A DNA stretch of 64,000 bases from an uncultured Cohaesibacter sp. Lineage in GTDB: Bacteria > Pseudomonadota > Alphaproteobacteria > Rhizobiales > Cohaesibacteraceae. Numbering within the stretch: the stretch's first letter is position 1; each line of letters opens with the position of its first letter. Below are positions 1-8,651 of the stretch, piece after piece. The notes beneath the pieces were generated by a model, which was not told where the DNA came from, ran no database searches, and saw only the letters and a program-made list of their open reading frames with translations. The translations under genes and the position numbers were made by a program. The DNA is taken from positions 3,947,501 to 4,011,500 of the forward strand of contig NZ_OY762905.1 of the NCBI RefSeq assembly GCF_963666525.1, read 5' to 3'.

Positions 1-1
1 G

Positions 2-1303
2 CTGTCAGCGCGCGCCAATCTGGTGGGAGCCTCCATCGCTCTTTCCGATCTCGACGCGAGCCTCGACAAGAACAAGATCAACGGTGTGTTGCAGCTTGAT
101 TTCCGCCAGAGCCGCCCGATGATCCAGGGGACATTGGCAAGCGACGTGCTTGATCTGGCCCAGTTTGTGCGCGTGCCCGAAAGTCTCGATGAGCTGATGC
201 ACTATGATCTCACCCGGAGCAAGGCCGCATCCGTCGACTTTGACATCCGCCTGTCTGCGACGGACCTGAAGCTCGGACCGGTCAATCTGGGGCGGGCAGC
301 GGCCTCCTTGATGACCCGCGACAATCAGGTTTCGGTATCCATCGGCGAGGCATACGCCTATGGCGGGCGGCTGGAGGCCACCCTCGACATGAAGCAAGAC
401 AGTGAGGATCCAACCCGGATGAACACCAGCCTGCGCGCCAAGGCCAACGGCATTTCGGCGGCCGGTGTGACACGTGAGCTGTCCGGAGATGAACTGCTGA
501 CGGGCACCGCACTGATGGAGCTGGACCTGCAGGCCCGGGGTACGCATTTTGATGAGACGCTGGCCGATGCGCACGGCACCCTGTCGGTGGTGCTTACCGA
601 TGGCGAGCTCAATCATTTCGATCTTGGCCTGTTCCAGAATGCCTTGCAGGAAGGGCGCGATATCGACAGCGAAAAGCTGCGTCAGGGCAAGTCGCAATTC
701 GATGTGCTTTCCATACGCGGGCAACTGGCTGACCAGACGCTGGATATCGAAGGTCTGCGCATGACATCAGGCAAGCGGGCCCTGTTGGGGGCGGCGCGCT
801 ATGGCTTTGCAAGTGGCGAGCTGGATTTCCCCGGCACTCTGGCGATCTATCGAAGCTCGGACCCTGCCAGCCATTCGACAGAAGCTCCGGAGCGGGAAAT
901 TCCGTTCCTGATGAGCGGATCGTTTGACGCGCCGCGCATTTCCCTGCGCAAGGTGAAGGAAAATGTGGTGCCCGACAACAAGGATATTCTGGCGCCCGGT
1001 GTGCCACAGGTGATCAATCAGGAGATCAATCCGGTCCTTGCCCCCGCTGTGACACCGCAAGGGGCAGATATCACTCAACCTGCTGCTGACGCTGCCTCGG
1101 AGCAACCTTCTGATGAGAGCGAGGCTGGAACGCCGGCCGAAGGCACGGCCGCCACTGCCGAGCCTGACGGCTCGCCGTCGCCAGATCCTGTTGACCCGTC
1201 AGCAGCAATCCCGAACAAGCCTTCCTTGTCCTTCCCGCTCGAAGGGCCTGTCAATGGCTTCCCTCTTGCCAACCCAGACTCTGGCCTCAGTCTCAAGCCA
1301 TGA
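2..1303 (+). CDS. AsmA-family envelope protein, C-terminal part (5' end outside window)
   Basis: The reading frame is open from the window edge, so only the last 433 residues are present. The fragment resembles the C-terminal half of AsmA-like proteins, large membrane-anchored periplasmic proteins linked to outer-membrane assembly and lipid transport. Seen: alternating beta-rich segments, an inner stretch resembling the AsmA C-terminal signature (GTLSVVLTDGELNHFDLG, with the following LRQGKSQFDVLSIRGQLA), and then a long Pro/Glu/Ala/Ser-rich tail of about 100 residues that looks disordered. A GTG near base 23 is an internal codon rather than a start. The next gene on the same strand is 245 bases away, so this probably ends its transcript. 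The family call is good; the exact subfamily cannot be told from half a protein. Confidence 0.75.
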   Translation: MSARANLVGASIALSDLDASLDKNKINGVLQLDFRQSRPMIQGTLASDVLDLAQFVRVPESLDELMHYDLTRSKAASVDFDIRLSATDLKLGPVNLGRAAASLMTRDNQVSVSIGEAYAYGGRLEATLDMKQDSEDPTRMNTSLRAKANGISAAGVTRELSGDELLTGTALMELDLQARGTHFDETLADAHGTLSVVLTDGELNHFDLGLFQNALQEGRDIDSEKLRQGKSQFDVLSIRGQLADQTLDIEGLRMTSGKRALLGAARYGFASGELDFPGTLAIYRSSDPASHSTEAPEREIPFLMSGSFDAPRISLRKVKENVVPDNKDILAPGVPQVINQEINPVLAPAVTPQGADITQPAADAASEQPSDESEAGTPAEGTAATAEPDGSPSPDPVDPSAAIPNKPSLSFPLEGPVNGFPLANPDSGLSLKP

Positions 1304-1548
1304 GGCCAGAAGTACGATGTGGTCTCGGAGTGAAAGCCTATGGTCTTATGGCACCGGCGGGCGGATCGGGGCAGACTTGGGAAATTGACATCAGCAGTGG
1401 AATCGGAACAAGAAAGTGAACAGTTTCCGGTCGCTGAGCCATTGCTGGCCAGCGGCTTGTTCTGCATCCTGTCTGATGCCGGACCGATTTGCCGCTACCG
1501 GGCGGACTGTTTCATTGTTCGCTGAAGAGAGACGACGAGGAGAAAAGC

Positions 1549-1806
1549 ATGCGATTTGCAAGAATGCTGTCCGGGTTGGGCAAGGCCCTGCTTGCCTCGT
1601 TGATTACCGGCACGGTGCTGGGGTTTCTCGGTGTCACAAGCCGCGATATCTTTCCCGGCATGGCAAGTTATGTTGACCAACTGACCGATGCGATCGAGCT
1701 GACGGTGAATTGGCTGGTGATCTGGGTGGTCCCCAATATCCTCGTCGGGATGGTGGTCATCGTGCCTGTCTGGATCATCCTGATCCTCTTCGGCCCCAGA
1801 CGCTAG
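1549..1806 (+). CDS. small two-helix membrane protein of unknown function
   Basis: Codes for 85 residues. The ATG was chosen because GAGGAG lies a few bases upstream (in gacgacgaggagaaaagc) and the peptide then begins with a typical basic start, MRFARMLSGLGKALL. Two hydrophobic segments are visible, about residues 14-32 (LASLITGTVLGFLGV) and 50-80 (NWLVIWVVPNILVGMVVIV then VWIILILFG), ending in GPRR. An upstream in-frame ATG would add 20 polar residues without a ribosome-binding site. I do not recognise a family. It stands alone after the AsmA-like gene and is convergent with the acetyltransferase that follows, with a hairpin between them. Real by composition and Shine-Dalgarno sequence; function unknown. 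Confidence 0.6.
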   Translation: MRFARMLSGLGKALLASLITGTVLGFLGVTSRDIFPGMASYVDQLTDAIELTVNWLVIWVVPNILVGMVVIVPVWIILILFGPRR

Positions 1807-1932
1807 ACAATCAGACGATCATGCGCCGGTCTTTGGGGTGCCCTGTGCGAAAAAATACGGCAGGTGAAAGGGCGCTTGCTTCGTCTTCCTGTTCTCCAGG
1901 ACTTTCTCGTTTCAAGAAAGGCATTCGAACGG

Positions 1933-1960
1933 GCCCGAACATTCTTTTGGCTGTTCGGGC
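1933..1960. terminator. hairpin between convergent genes
   Basis: Perfect 8-bp stem GCCCGAAC / GTTCGGGC around a 12-base loop, sitting between the small membrane protein gene and the convergent acetyltransferase. There is no strong T-run on either side, so it may act with Rho or as a bidirectional stop. Confidence 0.45.
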
Positions 1961-1976
1961 ACCCTTCCGTTCCTTA

Positions 1977-2423
1977 TCAGGCGTCGCCGCGCTTTGATGG
2001 ATCGATCCAGCGTTCCAGCAACTGGGTTGCCGAAATGTTGTAGCCCAGCGTTTCGTAGAAGCTGATGACCTTTTCGTTGCCTGTGCGAACCATCAGCTGG
2101 GATTTCCAGATGCCTTGCGCCAGATGCCAATCCTCGACGCCCTTCATCATCGCTTTGCCGAGACCGGCGCTCTGACGATCGGGAGCAACCGATAGATAGT
2201 AGGTCCAGCCACGATGACCATCATGGCCAGCCATGGCCGCCGCTACGATCGGTCCGCCGTCTTCAAGCCGGGCGACCAGTACGGTCGAATTGGGCTGGGA
2301 ACGGGCAAAGGCAATATCGCTATAAGGGTTGTTCCAGGGGCGCGTCAGGCCACAGGCCTGCCACAGGGCAACGACAGTATCGATTTCGTCATCCTGAATG
2401 TCCGAGACGACTAAAGGTATCAT
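1977..2423 (-). CDS. ypeA: GNAT family N-acetyltransferase, YpeA-like
   Basis: Codes for 148 residues, the normal length for YpeA-type GNAT enzymes, which move an acetyl group from acetyl-CoA to an amine; the cellular substrate is not known. Seen: the YpeA-like N-terminal pattern WQACGLTRPWNNPYSDI, then AMAGHDGHRGWTYYLSV, and the acetyl-CoA loop RQSAGLGKAMM followed by the C-terminal NEKVISFYETLGY typical of the fold. The ATG overlaps the stop codon of the flavin-linked dehydrogenase gene upstream by four bases (ATGA), so the two are translationally coupled and co-transcribed. The pairing with a hydroxyacid dehydrogenase does not by itself reveal the substrate. Family assignment is firm, the function is general only. 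Confidence 0.85.
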   Translation of the reverse strand: MIPLVVSDIQDDEIDTVVALWQACGLTRPWNNPYSDIAFARSQPNSTVLVARLEDGGPIVAAAMAGHDGHRGWTYYLSVAPDRQSAGLGKAMMKGVEDWHLAQGIWKSQLMVRTGNEKVISFYETLGYNISATQLLERWIDPSKRGDA

Positions 2424-3910
2424 TGGTTGGTTTCCTTCTTCGTGGCAGCAACGGCCCTGAGCAGTTTGTCAGGGTTCATCAAGCCCTTGGGATCGAAGAG
2501 ATCCTTGATCTGCCGCATCAGTTCCATTTCTACCGGGTCTTTGACATCGGGCAAGTGATCTCTCTTGAGAGTGCCGATGCCATGTTCTGCCGAGATGGAG
2601 CCACCCATGTCCGTGACAATGGCATGGACCATCTCGTTGATTTCTTCCCAACGGGCAAGAAAGGTTGCCCGGTCAGCGCCAACCGGCTGGGAGATGTTGA
2701 AATGCAGGTTGCCGTCACCCATGTGGCCGAAGGGAACAGGCCGACAGCCCGGGATTGCAGCCTCGCAGGCCGGGATAGCCCGCCTCAGAAACGCAGGAAC
2801 AGCGCTCACCGGCACGGAAATGTCGTGCTTGATAGAGCCACCTTCATGCTTCTGCACTTCGCTCATGCCATGGCGCAGTCGCCAGAAATCCGCAGCCTGC
2901 TGGCGGCTCTCTGCCAGCGCAGCGTCTTCAACGATGGCAGCTTCGAAAGCCTCCTCGAATATCGCCTCGATCAGGGCTCGGCCATTGACTGCGGGCGAGT
3001 TGATCGACAGCTCCATGAGACAATACCAGGGGTGTGGCTCGGCCATCATGTCCCGTGCGCCCTGTGCATGCCTGATGGCAAATTCGACACCAATGCGTGG
3101 CATCAGCTCGAAGCCTGTCAGCATGGAGCCGGAATGGCGTCGAGCCAGCATGAACAGCGAAAAGGCATCTTCCGGTGTCGCGACCCCGAACATTGCGATC
3201 TGCTGGTCGCTGGGCCGCGGATAAAGCTTCAGGGATGCGGCGGTGATGATGCCCAGCGTTCCCTCTGCTCCGATGAACAGATGCTTGAGATCATAGCCGG
3301 TATTGTCCTTGCGCAGGGTGCGCAAGCTGTTGAGGATCCGCCCGTCTGGCAGAACCACTTCGATCCCCAGCACCATATCGCGGCTGTTGCCGTAGGAAAG
3401 CACGCTGGTGCCACCGGCATTGGTGGAAAGATTGCCGCCGATCTGACAGGATCCCTGTGCACCCAGAGTCAGGGGGAACAGTCTGTCGGCTTCTTCTGCG
3501 GCGCGTTGCAGCTGTTCGAGAATGACACCGGACTCGACGATTGCCACGTTGCTGTCAGGATCGAGCAGACGAATGCGGTTGAGCCGCTCTGTAGACAGAA
3601 TGATCTGGTTGCCGCTCTTGTCCGGAATCTGCCCGCCGACCAAGCCGGTGTTGCCCCCTTGTGGCACGATGGCCAGATCGAGGCTGTAGGCCAGCTTCAT
3701 GACCGCGCTTACCTCATCCGTGCTCCCCGGCTTCAGGACAAGAGCAGTCTTGCCGAAAAACTTGTCTCGCCATTCGTGGCAATAGGGGTCGGTATCGGCA
3801 TGGCTCGTCAGGCAATGCTGCTCGCCAAGCAGGGCCTTGAACTGATTGATGACGGTTTGATCTACAGGACTATGCCCTGACGTGTTTGGCGATAGGGTAG
3901 GATTCTTCAC
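2420..3910 (-). CDS. FAD-linked D-2-hydroxyacid (D-2-hydroxyglutarate-type) dehydrogenase
   Basis: Codes for 496 residues with the VAO/GlcD-type architecture: an N-terminal FAD-binding domain (PQGGNTGLVGGQIP at about 83-96, GGNLSTNAGG, and the run KDNTGYDLKHLFIGAEGTLG) and a C-terminal substrate domain (HMGDGNLHF near 394, SAEHGIGTLKRD near 439) whose histidines bind the metal and substrate in this family. These enzymes oxidise D-2-hydroxyacids such as D-2-hydroxyglutarate or D-lactate and pass electrons to a quinone or flavoprotein acceptor. The motif spacing is closest to D-2-hydroxyglutarate dehydrogenases, but D-lactate or glycolate cannot be excluded. First gene of a two-gene unit with the overlapping acetyltransferase. 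No truncation or missing motif seen. Confidence 0.85.
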   Translation of the reverse strand: MKNPTLSPNTSGHSPVDQTVINQFKALLGEQHCLTSHADTDPYCHEWRDKFFGKTALVLKPGSTDEVSAVMKLAYSLDLAIVPQGGNTGLVGGQIPDKSGNQIILSTERLNRIRLLDPDSNVAIVESGVILEQLQRAAEEADRLFPLTLGAQGSCQIGGNLSTNAGGTSVLSYGNSRDMVLGIEVVLPDGRILNSLRTLRKDNTGYDLKHLFIGAEGTLGIITAASLKLYPRPSDQQIAMFGVATPEDAFSLFMLARRHSGSMLTGFELMPRIGVEFAIRHAQGARDMMAEPHPWYCLMELSINSPAVNGRALIEAIFEEAFEAAIVEDAALAESRQQAADFWRLRHGMSEVQKHEGGSIKHDISVPVSAVPAFLRRAIPACEAAIPGCRPVPFGHMGDGNLHFNISQPVGADRATFLARWEEINEMVHAIVTDMGGSISAEHGIGTLKRDHLPDVKDPVEMELMRQIKDLFDPKGLMNPDKLLRAVAATKKETNQ

Positions 3911-4436
3911 TGGCAGCTTCGCTTGGTCGAGAGGGTCCTGACAGCAATGGCTGTCGTCCGTCCCCGGGGTGGGTCTTTTGCGGTCAACTTATCAGAAGTC
4001 GTTCGGGCTGAAAAGCAGCTAGGATGCAGCCGAGGGCGCGCAAGAGAAGATGAGCAAAAAGATCTGGCAGGCGGAGCCGCAGGTTGCGATCTTGAGATAT
4101 CCGTTTGTTGGGGCCTGTTCTGGCGTCATGAGGAAATACTACAGTCTAGTCTTGATGATTTCTTGGTCGCGAAACAGGAGGTGAATTTCGGGCGAACATT
4201 GTGAAAAATGGCACCTCTCTGCGATTCGTGGGTAGACCATGCCGATAAACGTCCAAGGTAAAACCATACTTTCGGAGAAGAGTTACGCACAGGTAAATCG
4301 TTTGATGTTGCCCAAAATGACGCAGGGGTCATGATATTCGGCAACTTATTTGCCTACCCCATAGCATTTGTAAAATAAATATATATACAATATTGCTTAT
4401 TGCTATTTGTCTGCATCACAGCAAGGGGACAGCTGG
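3911..4436. other. intergenic region, no convincing gene
   Basis: Separates the divergent dehydrogenase and TetR genes. The part next to tetR (about 4365-4400) is strongly AT-rich (aaataaatatatatacaat) and is the likely promoter zone. Short open frames here lack ribosome-binding sites and coding composition. Confidence 0.5.
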
Positions 4437-5135
4437 ATGCCTAATATGGGTTCATCTTCAAGAAAGAGGCCTGTTCAACGTATGAACAGTGCCAGAAGAC
4501 AGCTCGAGATCGTGAACGCTGCGTTCGATTGCATCGCCGCGTCAGGACACTTGTCGCTGTCAACAACGGAACTTGCCTACAAGGTAGGCATTTCACAGCC
4601 GGCAATTTTCCGGCATTTTCGATCAAAGCAGCAATTGCATCGGGCAATTCTCGAGGAAGCGAACCTGCGGGTGATCGATGAACTGAAACTGCTGATCAGT
4701 CGCTCCGAAATGTGGAGTGATCCGATCAATCTGCTTCAGGACGTCATCTTCCAGATGGGGGCCAGTTTCGAGCGTTCGCCGGGTGTGTGGCTGACCTTGA
4801 TTTGCCAGCGCAGTATTGCCGCAGAGGCAGAACTGCCGATGGCCGAAGCATCCGGTCGGGGCAACAAATGCGCCATTTCGCAACTGACCTATACTCTGGA
4901 ACGGCTGTTTTCTGCCGCTCGGGACAAGGATCAGGTCAGCGATCTATTGAAACCGCAAGATATCAGCAACATCATGCTGTCCATCCTCTTCGGGATGGGG
5001 CAGTTGTGGCTGAATAACGAACGCAGTTTCGATTTGCAGCAGCGCCTTGGTGTCGCGTTGGAGGGTGTTCTCGCAGGATATCAATTTCTGCCGGATCAGC
5101 CCAGAAGCCGCATGCAGATTTCTGCCATCGCCTGA
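4437..5135 (+). CDS. TetR/AcrR family transcriptional regulator
   Basis: Codes for 232 residues. The ATG was preferred to a TTG 30 bases upstream because AAGGGG lies eight bases before it. The N-terminal domain carries the TetR helix-turn-helix at about 40-62 (LSTTELAYKVGISQPAIFRH then FRSKQQLHRAIL), where the two recognition helices are easily seen; the C-terminal 150 residues are helical and variable, as expected for a ligand-binding dimer domain. There is no divergent target with a short shared promoter: the nearest divergent gene is over 500 bases away. The target and ligand therefore cannot be inferred. A textbook Rho-independent terminator follows, so the gene is monocistronic. Confidence 0.85.
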   Translation: MPNMGSSSRKRPVQRMNSARRQLEIVNAAFDCIAASGHLSLSTTELAYKVGISQPAIFRHFRSKQQLHRAILEEANLRVIDELKLLISRSEMWSDPINLLQDVIFQMGASFERSPGVWLTLICQRSIAAEAELPMAEASGRGNKCAISQLTYTLERLFSAARDKDQVSDLLKPQDISNIMLSILFGMGQLWLNNERSFDLQQRLGVALEGVLAGYQFLPDQPRSRMQISAIA

Positions 5136-5187
5136 GACATAGCCGTCTTTCTTCCGGTTTCAACCGGCAGGAGGGCGCAATACAAGC

Positions 5188-5229
5188 AGAAGCAGGATGC
5201 CCGCGTTGACGGGTGTCCTGCTTCTTTTT
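5188..5229 (+). terminator. Rho-independent terminator of the TetR gene
   Basis: Arms AGAAGCAGGA (5188-5197) and TCCTGCTTCT (5216-5225) pair perfectly, extended inwards by CCCG/CGGG, and run into CTTCTTTTT. This is a classical stem with a T-tract. Confidence 0.85.
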
Positions 5230-5789
5230 GCCTGCCGATGCCTGTTCATGGACTGTCTTGGATCTGCCCGCCAAGTCGGATTTTTTCTGTGCTGCGTTGA
5301 CTGGTTCGTGGCGGTCGGCTCAGTGCTGTTCGGTTCCATTTGGCTCCACGGGGAACGGCCGCCTTGCGCGTATTTTCACGCTTGTCATTATTCCGCAGGA
5401 ACGAGGCCGCGGGGATCGAGCACCGTGAATGCGGCTTTGCCGCGCCGCGCGGTTAAGAATCTGTAACAAATATTGAGCACAGCCGCGTGATCGCACCTGA
5501 ATTTAGGCATTGCAATTTCGTTGCAACATGGTTGATAAAGGCCACACATATCTCGTGATGGTTAGCACGAAGGCCATGGTGGGGGCCATGGAGGCAGGAA
5601 TTGCCCTGTCAACCTTCCGCCGATCACTGTTTCCAGCATTCATTTCTGGTAGTTTTATCAGGGCTGCTTCAGGAACAGGCCTAGGCAGGGTTTCAACTGT
5701 AACCATCCGGCTTACTTGGCCCTGACCGCCGATGGCTGCGGGGCACAGAATTTACGCGAGACGTTCGCGACAGAATCAAGAGGGTTCCT
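5230..5789. other. intergenic region upstream of fabI
   Basis: About 560 bases with no supported gene. The fabI promoter must lie here. Notable short sequence: two TTGCAA palindromes five bases apart around 5513-5528. Open frames in this stretch have no Shine-Dalgarno sequence and atypical residue composition. Confidence 0.4.
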
Positions 5790-6599
5790 ATGTCTGACAA
5801 ACCACAATTGATGAAGGGCAAACGCGGCCTGATTATGGGTGTTGCCAACAACCGTTCCATTGCCTGGGGCATCGCCAAAGCCTGCAAGGACGCGGGCGCT
5901 GAGCTTGCCCTGACCTATCAGGGTGATGCAATGAAGAAGCGCGTAGAACCGCTTGCCGAACAGCTTGGTGCCCTTGTGGTGGGACATTGCGACGTGACGG
6001 ATGGTGAAACGATTGATGCCGTTTTCTCCAATCTGGCCGAAGAATGGGGCACGATCGACTTTGTCGTGCACTGCATCGCTTTCTCCGACAAGGACGAACT
6101 GACGGGCCGTTACATCGACACCACGGCAGAAAACTTTACCCAGTCGATGTTCATTTCCGCCTATTCCTTCACGGCAATCGCCCAGCGCGCCGAAAAGCTC
6201 ATGCCGGAAGGCGGCTCGCTGCTGACCCTTACCTACTATGGTGCTGAAAAGGTCATGCCGCACTACAACGTTATGGGCGTTGCCAAATCTGCTCTGGAAA
6301 CCTCGGTCAAGTATCTGGCCGAAGATCTGGGCAAGAACAACATCCGCGTCAATGCCATCTCCGCAGGGCCAATCAAGACCCTTGCAGCTTCAGGCATCGG
6401 CGACTTCCGCTATATCCTCAAATGGAACGAATACAACTCGCCGCTGCGCCGTGTCGTGTCCATCGAGGAAGTCGGCGATTCCGCAGTCTATCTGCTGTCC
6501 GACTTTGCACGTGGCGTAACCGGCGAAATCCACCATGTGGATGCTGGCTACCATGTTGTCGGCATGAAGGCTGTCGACGCTCCGGACATCACCGTTTAG
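5790..6599 (+). CDS. fabI: enoyl-[acyl-carrier-protein] reductase (NADH)
   Basis: Codes for 269 residues, the usual FabI size. FabI reduces trans-2-enoyl-ACP in the last step of each fatty-acid elongation cycle and is the target of triclosan-type inhibitors. Seen: the FabI variant of the dinucleotide-binding loop (GLIMGVANNRSIAWGIAKA), VHCIAFSDK, and the catalytic Tyr159-x6-Lys166 spacing (YNVMGVAK) that separates FabI from ordinary short-chain dehydrogenases (x3). The downstream order phosphatase - aroC - ribB is a familiar Hyphomicrobiales arrangement. AGAGGG precedes the ATG. Two hairpins follow the stop, so it is probably monocistronic. High certainty. Confidence 0.97.
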   Translation: MSDKPQLMKGKRGLIMGVANNRSIAWGIAKACKDAGAELALTYQGDAMKKRVEPLAEQLGALVVGHCDVTDGETIDAVFSNLAEEWGTIDFVVHCIAFSDKDELTGRYIDTTAENFTQSMFISAYSFTAIAQRAEKLMPEGGSLLTLTYYGAEKVMPHYNVMGVAKSALETSVKYLAEDLGKNNIRVNAISAGPIKTLAASGIGDFRYILKWNEYNSPLRRVVSIEEVGDSAVYLLSDFARGVTGEIHHVDAGYHVVGMKAVDAPDITV

Positions 6600-6623
6600 G
6601 CGCCGTCGTCTTTCCCGTCTTTC

Positions 6624-6647
6624 AAGGCCCGGTTTCGTCCGGGCCTT
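6624..6647 (+). terminator. hairpin after fabI (first of two)
   Basis: Perfect 9-bp stem AAGGCCCGG / CCGGGCCTT with a six-base loop, 25 bases after the fabI stop, without a T-run. Probably protects or pauses ahead of the second, stronger terminator. Confidence 0.5.
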
Positions 6648-6666
6648 GCTGTAGCTGCCGCATTAT

Positions 6667-6712
6667 GCATCCGTGGTCTGCCAAATTTGGCAGTTGCCGC
6701 GGATGCTTTTTT
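6667..6712 (+). terminator. Rho-independent terminator after fabI (second)
   Basis: Long stem with outer arms GCATCCGTGG and CCGCGGATGC (one G-T pair), an inner stem CTGCC/GGCAG, and six T directly after. A strong intrinsic terminator for fabI. Confidence 0.8.
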
Positions 6713-6860
6713 ATGGCCTAAAGACGGCATCAGGCTGAAGGGCCCACAAGGGTGACCCGCGCGCAGGATGGAAGGTTGAACATTTTGCCGCCAGCGCCGG
6801 ACCCGGACCGAGCCTCTGGCCTCAACCGAACGAGCCAACCGCATGCACCAAGGAGAGATG

Positions 6861-7457
6861 ATGCCGATCCCGCCCATTTACTACATTCGCCATGGTGAAA
6901 CCGACTGGAACGCCGAATATCGGTATCAGGGCCAGAAGGACATTCCACTCAATGTGAAGGGCGAGGGGCAGGCGCGTCGCAACGGCCGTGTGCTGGCCGG
7001 ACTTCTTCCCGATCCTTCCGGTGTCAACCTGTTCTGCAGCCCGATGACCCGGACCCGTCAGACGCTGGCGCTGGTGATGGAAGAGGCTGGCTGGTCAGGC
7101 AGCGAGTGGGCCAGAAGTGTCACGTTTGAAGACAAGCTGATCGAATTTTCCTTCGGCGACTGGGAAGGCTGGACGCTTGAAGAAATCAAGGAACGCGAGC
7201 CGGAGCTCTATTGGGAACGCGAAAAGGACAAATGGCGCACCTGCATGCCAAACGGTGAAAGCTATCAGATGCTGTCCGAGCGGGTTGGCGAATGGTTCTA
7301 CAATCTGGACAAGCCAACGGTGGTAATCGGCCATGGCGGCGTGTTGCGCATCGTGCGCTATTTCCTTGAAAATGTGCCCGAATTGGAAGCTCCGATGCTG
7401 AAAACCCCACAAGACAAGATTTATTTCTGGAATGGCGAAGAAGCCAACTGGATCTGA
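6861..7457 (+). CDS. histidine phosphatase family protein (phosphoglycerate-mutase-like)
   Basis: Codes for 198 residues. The second of two adjacent ATGs was chosen because AAGGAG is five to six bases upstream; an ATG 18 bases earlier overlaps that site. Seen: the phosphohistidine motif RHGETDWN (catalytic His11) near the N terminus and the second conserved His in VVIGHGGVLRIV (about 158). Such proteins are cofactor-independent-like phosphatases or phosphoglycerate mutases; length and lack of the mutase insertions favour a phosphatase of unknown substrate. It lies between fabI and aroC, as in several related genomes, but this does not identify the substrate. Confidence 0.85.
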   Translation: MPIPPIYYIRHGETDWNAEYRYQGQKDIPLNVKGEGQARRNGRVLAGLLPDPSGVNLFCSPMTRTRQTLALVMEEAGWSGSEWARSVTFEDKLIEFSFGDWEGWTLEEIKEREPELYWEREKDKWRTCMPNGESYQMLSERVGEWFYNLDKPTVVIGHGGVLRIVRYFLENVPELEAPMLKTPQDKIYFWNGEEANWI

Positions 7458-7709
7458 TCCTGCTGCTCCGCGCGGATAGTGTGGAGCATAATTCTTGTGT
7501 TTATTCAAATATTTCAATAAAGAAGCGCGCTGAATTCCGCCGCGCACGCCCTCGTTGATTCAAATTGTCGATAAATCTTTCTCAAATTTACCCCCGGCTC
7601 CTGACGAAGATTTAGGAAGCTTTTGGTAAAGTTTCCTAGCAAACGGGAATCTGAACAAAATCAGCTTGAAACACGGTTTCCAAACCCGTGTATCTGGGGA
7701 AGCTTGGAA

Positions 7710-8237
7710 ATGAAAATATCGAAGAAACTTGCCTGCATGATAATGGTGTGTGGTGTCATGGTCACGCATGGTGCCTCGGCTGCTGCCGAGGATATCGTCA
7801 GCGCACTGGCAGGAAGCTCCTTTTATTGCAGCGGTGGCAATGAATCATCGGGACGTGACTACTACTTCAAGGCCGGATCGGGATACATCTCCAGGATCGA
7901 TCAACGCTTTCCCGGCAAGGAAGTGGTGTTCAACATCGGCAGCGCCAACAAGGGCCAGTTGGGCGACTATTGGAGCTACGAAACCCTGAGCGATACGCGC
8001 GGCGGGCGCGTCCATCTCTATGAGCGGGTTTCCATGCGCAGTCCCAAACAGAGCCGCCATATCTACACGACCTATGAGCTCTACAAGAATGATGATGAGA
8101 TCACCATGGTCCTCTACAACGGCGTTAGCGGTGCCCGTGACTGGACACACAAGACCACGCGGGAGTGTGGCCGGAAGGTGGGCAACAAGATCATCGGCAA
8201 GGGCAATCGTTACTGGTCCACGACCTTCGCCAAATAG
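7710..8237 (+). CDS. secreted/periplasmic protein of unknown function
   Basis: Codes for 175 residues. The ATG was chosen because it begins a clear Sec signal peptide (MKISKKLACMIMVCGVMVTH, then GASAAAEDIV, cleavage near residue 25) and GGGAAGCTTGGAA precedes it; a GTG/ATG further upstream adds only polar residues. The mature part is about 150 residues, beta-rich, with two cysteines (YCSGG near the start, TRECGRK near the end) that may form a disulfide. I do not recognise a family. It interrupts the fabI - phosphatase - aroC run. A stable hairpin follows. Role unknown; probably a small periplasmic protein. Confidence 0.7.
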   Translation: MKISKKLACMIMVCGVMVTHGASAAAEDIVSALAGSSFYCSGGNESSGRDYYFKAGSGYISRIDQRFPGKEVVFNIGSANKGQLGDYWSYETLSDTRGGRVHLYERVSMRSPKQSRHIYTTYELYKNDDEITMVLYNGVSGARDWTHKTTRECGRKVGNKIIGKGNRYWSTTFAK

Positions 8238-8270
8238 CGGGCTCTGACGCTCCGGGCTGGCCGGATCATT

Positions 8271-8299
8271 GGAAGACGCTGCAGGCAAGCGCGTCTTCC
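8271..8299 (+). terminator. hairpin after the secreted protein gene
   Basis: Perfect 9-bp stem GGAAGACGC / GCGTCTTCC, 33 bases after the stop codon. No T-run, so it may be a Rho-assisted or processing structure. Confidence 0.5.
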
Positions 8300-8651
8300 G
8301 GCGCCTTCTGAATGCGATAGCGTTCGCGGTTGAGGGTCTCCTGAGGCTCGCTTGGGGCTCAGGGGGGGCGGTGTGCCTGTTTGCGGATATGGCCACGACT
8401 ACAGGCCACAGCAGGCATGCGCAAAAATACGCCCCTAAATATGCGCTTAAATGTGCTCTGGCGTTTGACCTTTTCCTCCTTGCTCTTTATGACAGTTTCG
8501 TTGGATTTATCTTGGCGTGCCCGGCGACTGCTGTGGTACGCCCGGTCGCGAGACGGCGTGCATGGGCATGGGTCTTCGGGGACAGGGTTCCCGTCGGTGC
8601 CGATATGCCACGCATCTCGGATGGCCGCTAGAGACGGGAAGCCCGCCACCC
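8300..8651. other. intergenic region upstream of aroC
   Basis: About 350 bases with the presumed aroC promoter. An open frame from about 8419 (starting MRKNTPLNMRLNVLW) contains a hydrophobic patch but has no ribosome-binding site and runs into aroC, so it is not called. Confidence 0.4.

Noticed and set aside
2423-3880. Long plus-strand open frame (about 485 codons) opposite the FAD-linked dehydrogenase gene
   Set aside because: Purely antisense to a gene with all family motifs; its own residues have no domain pattern and no ribosome-binding site. It arises from GC-rich codon bias.
5197-5466. Plus-strand 89-codon frame with a hydrophobic start upstream of fabI
   Set aside because: Begins inside the terminator stem of the TetR gene, no ribosome-binding site, ends in low-quality sequence.
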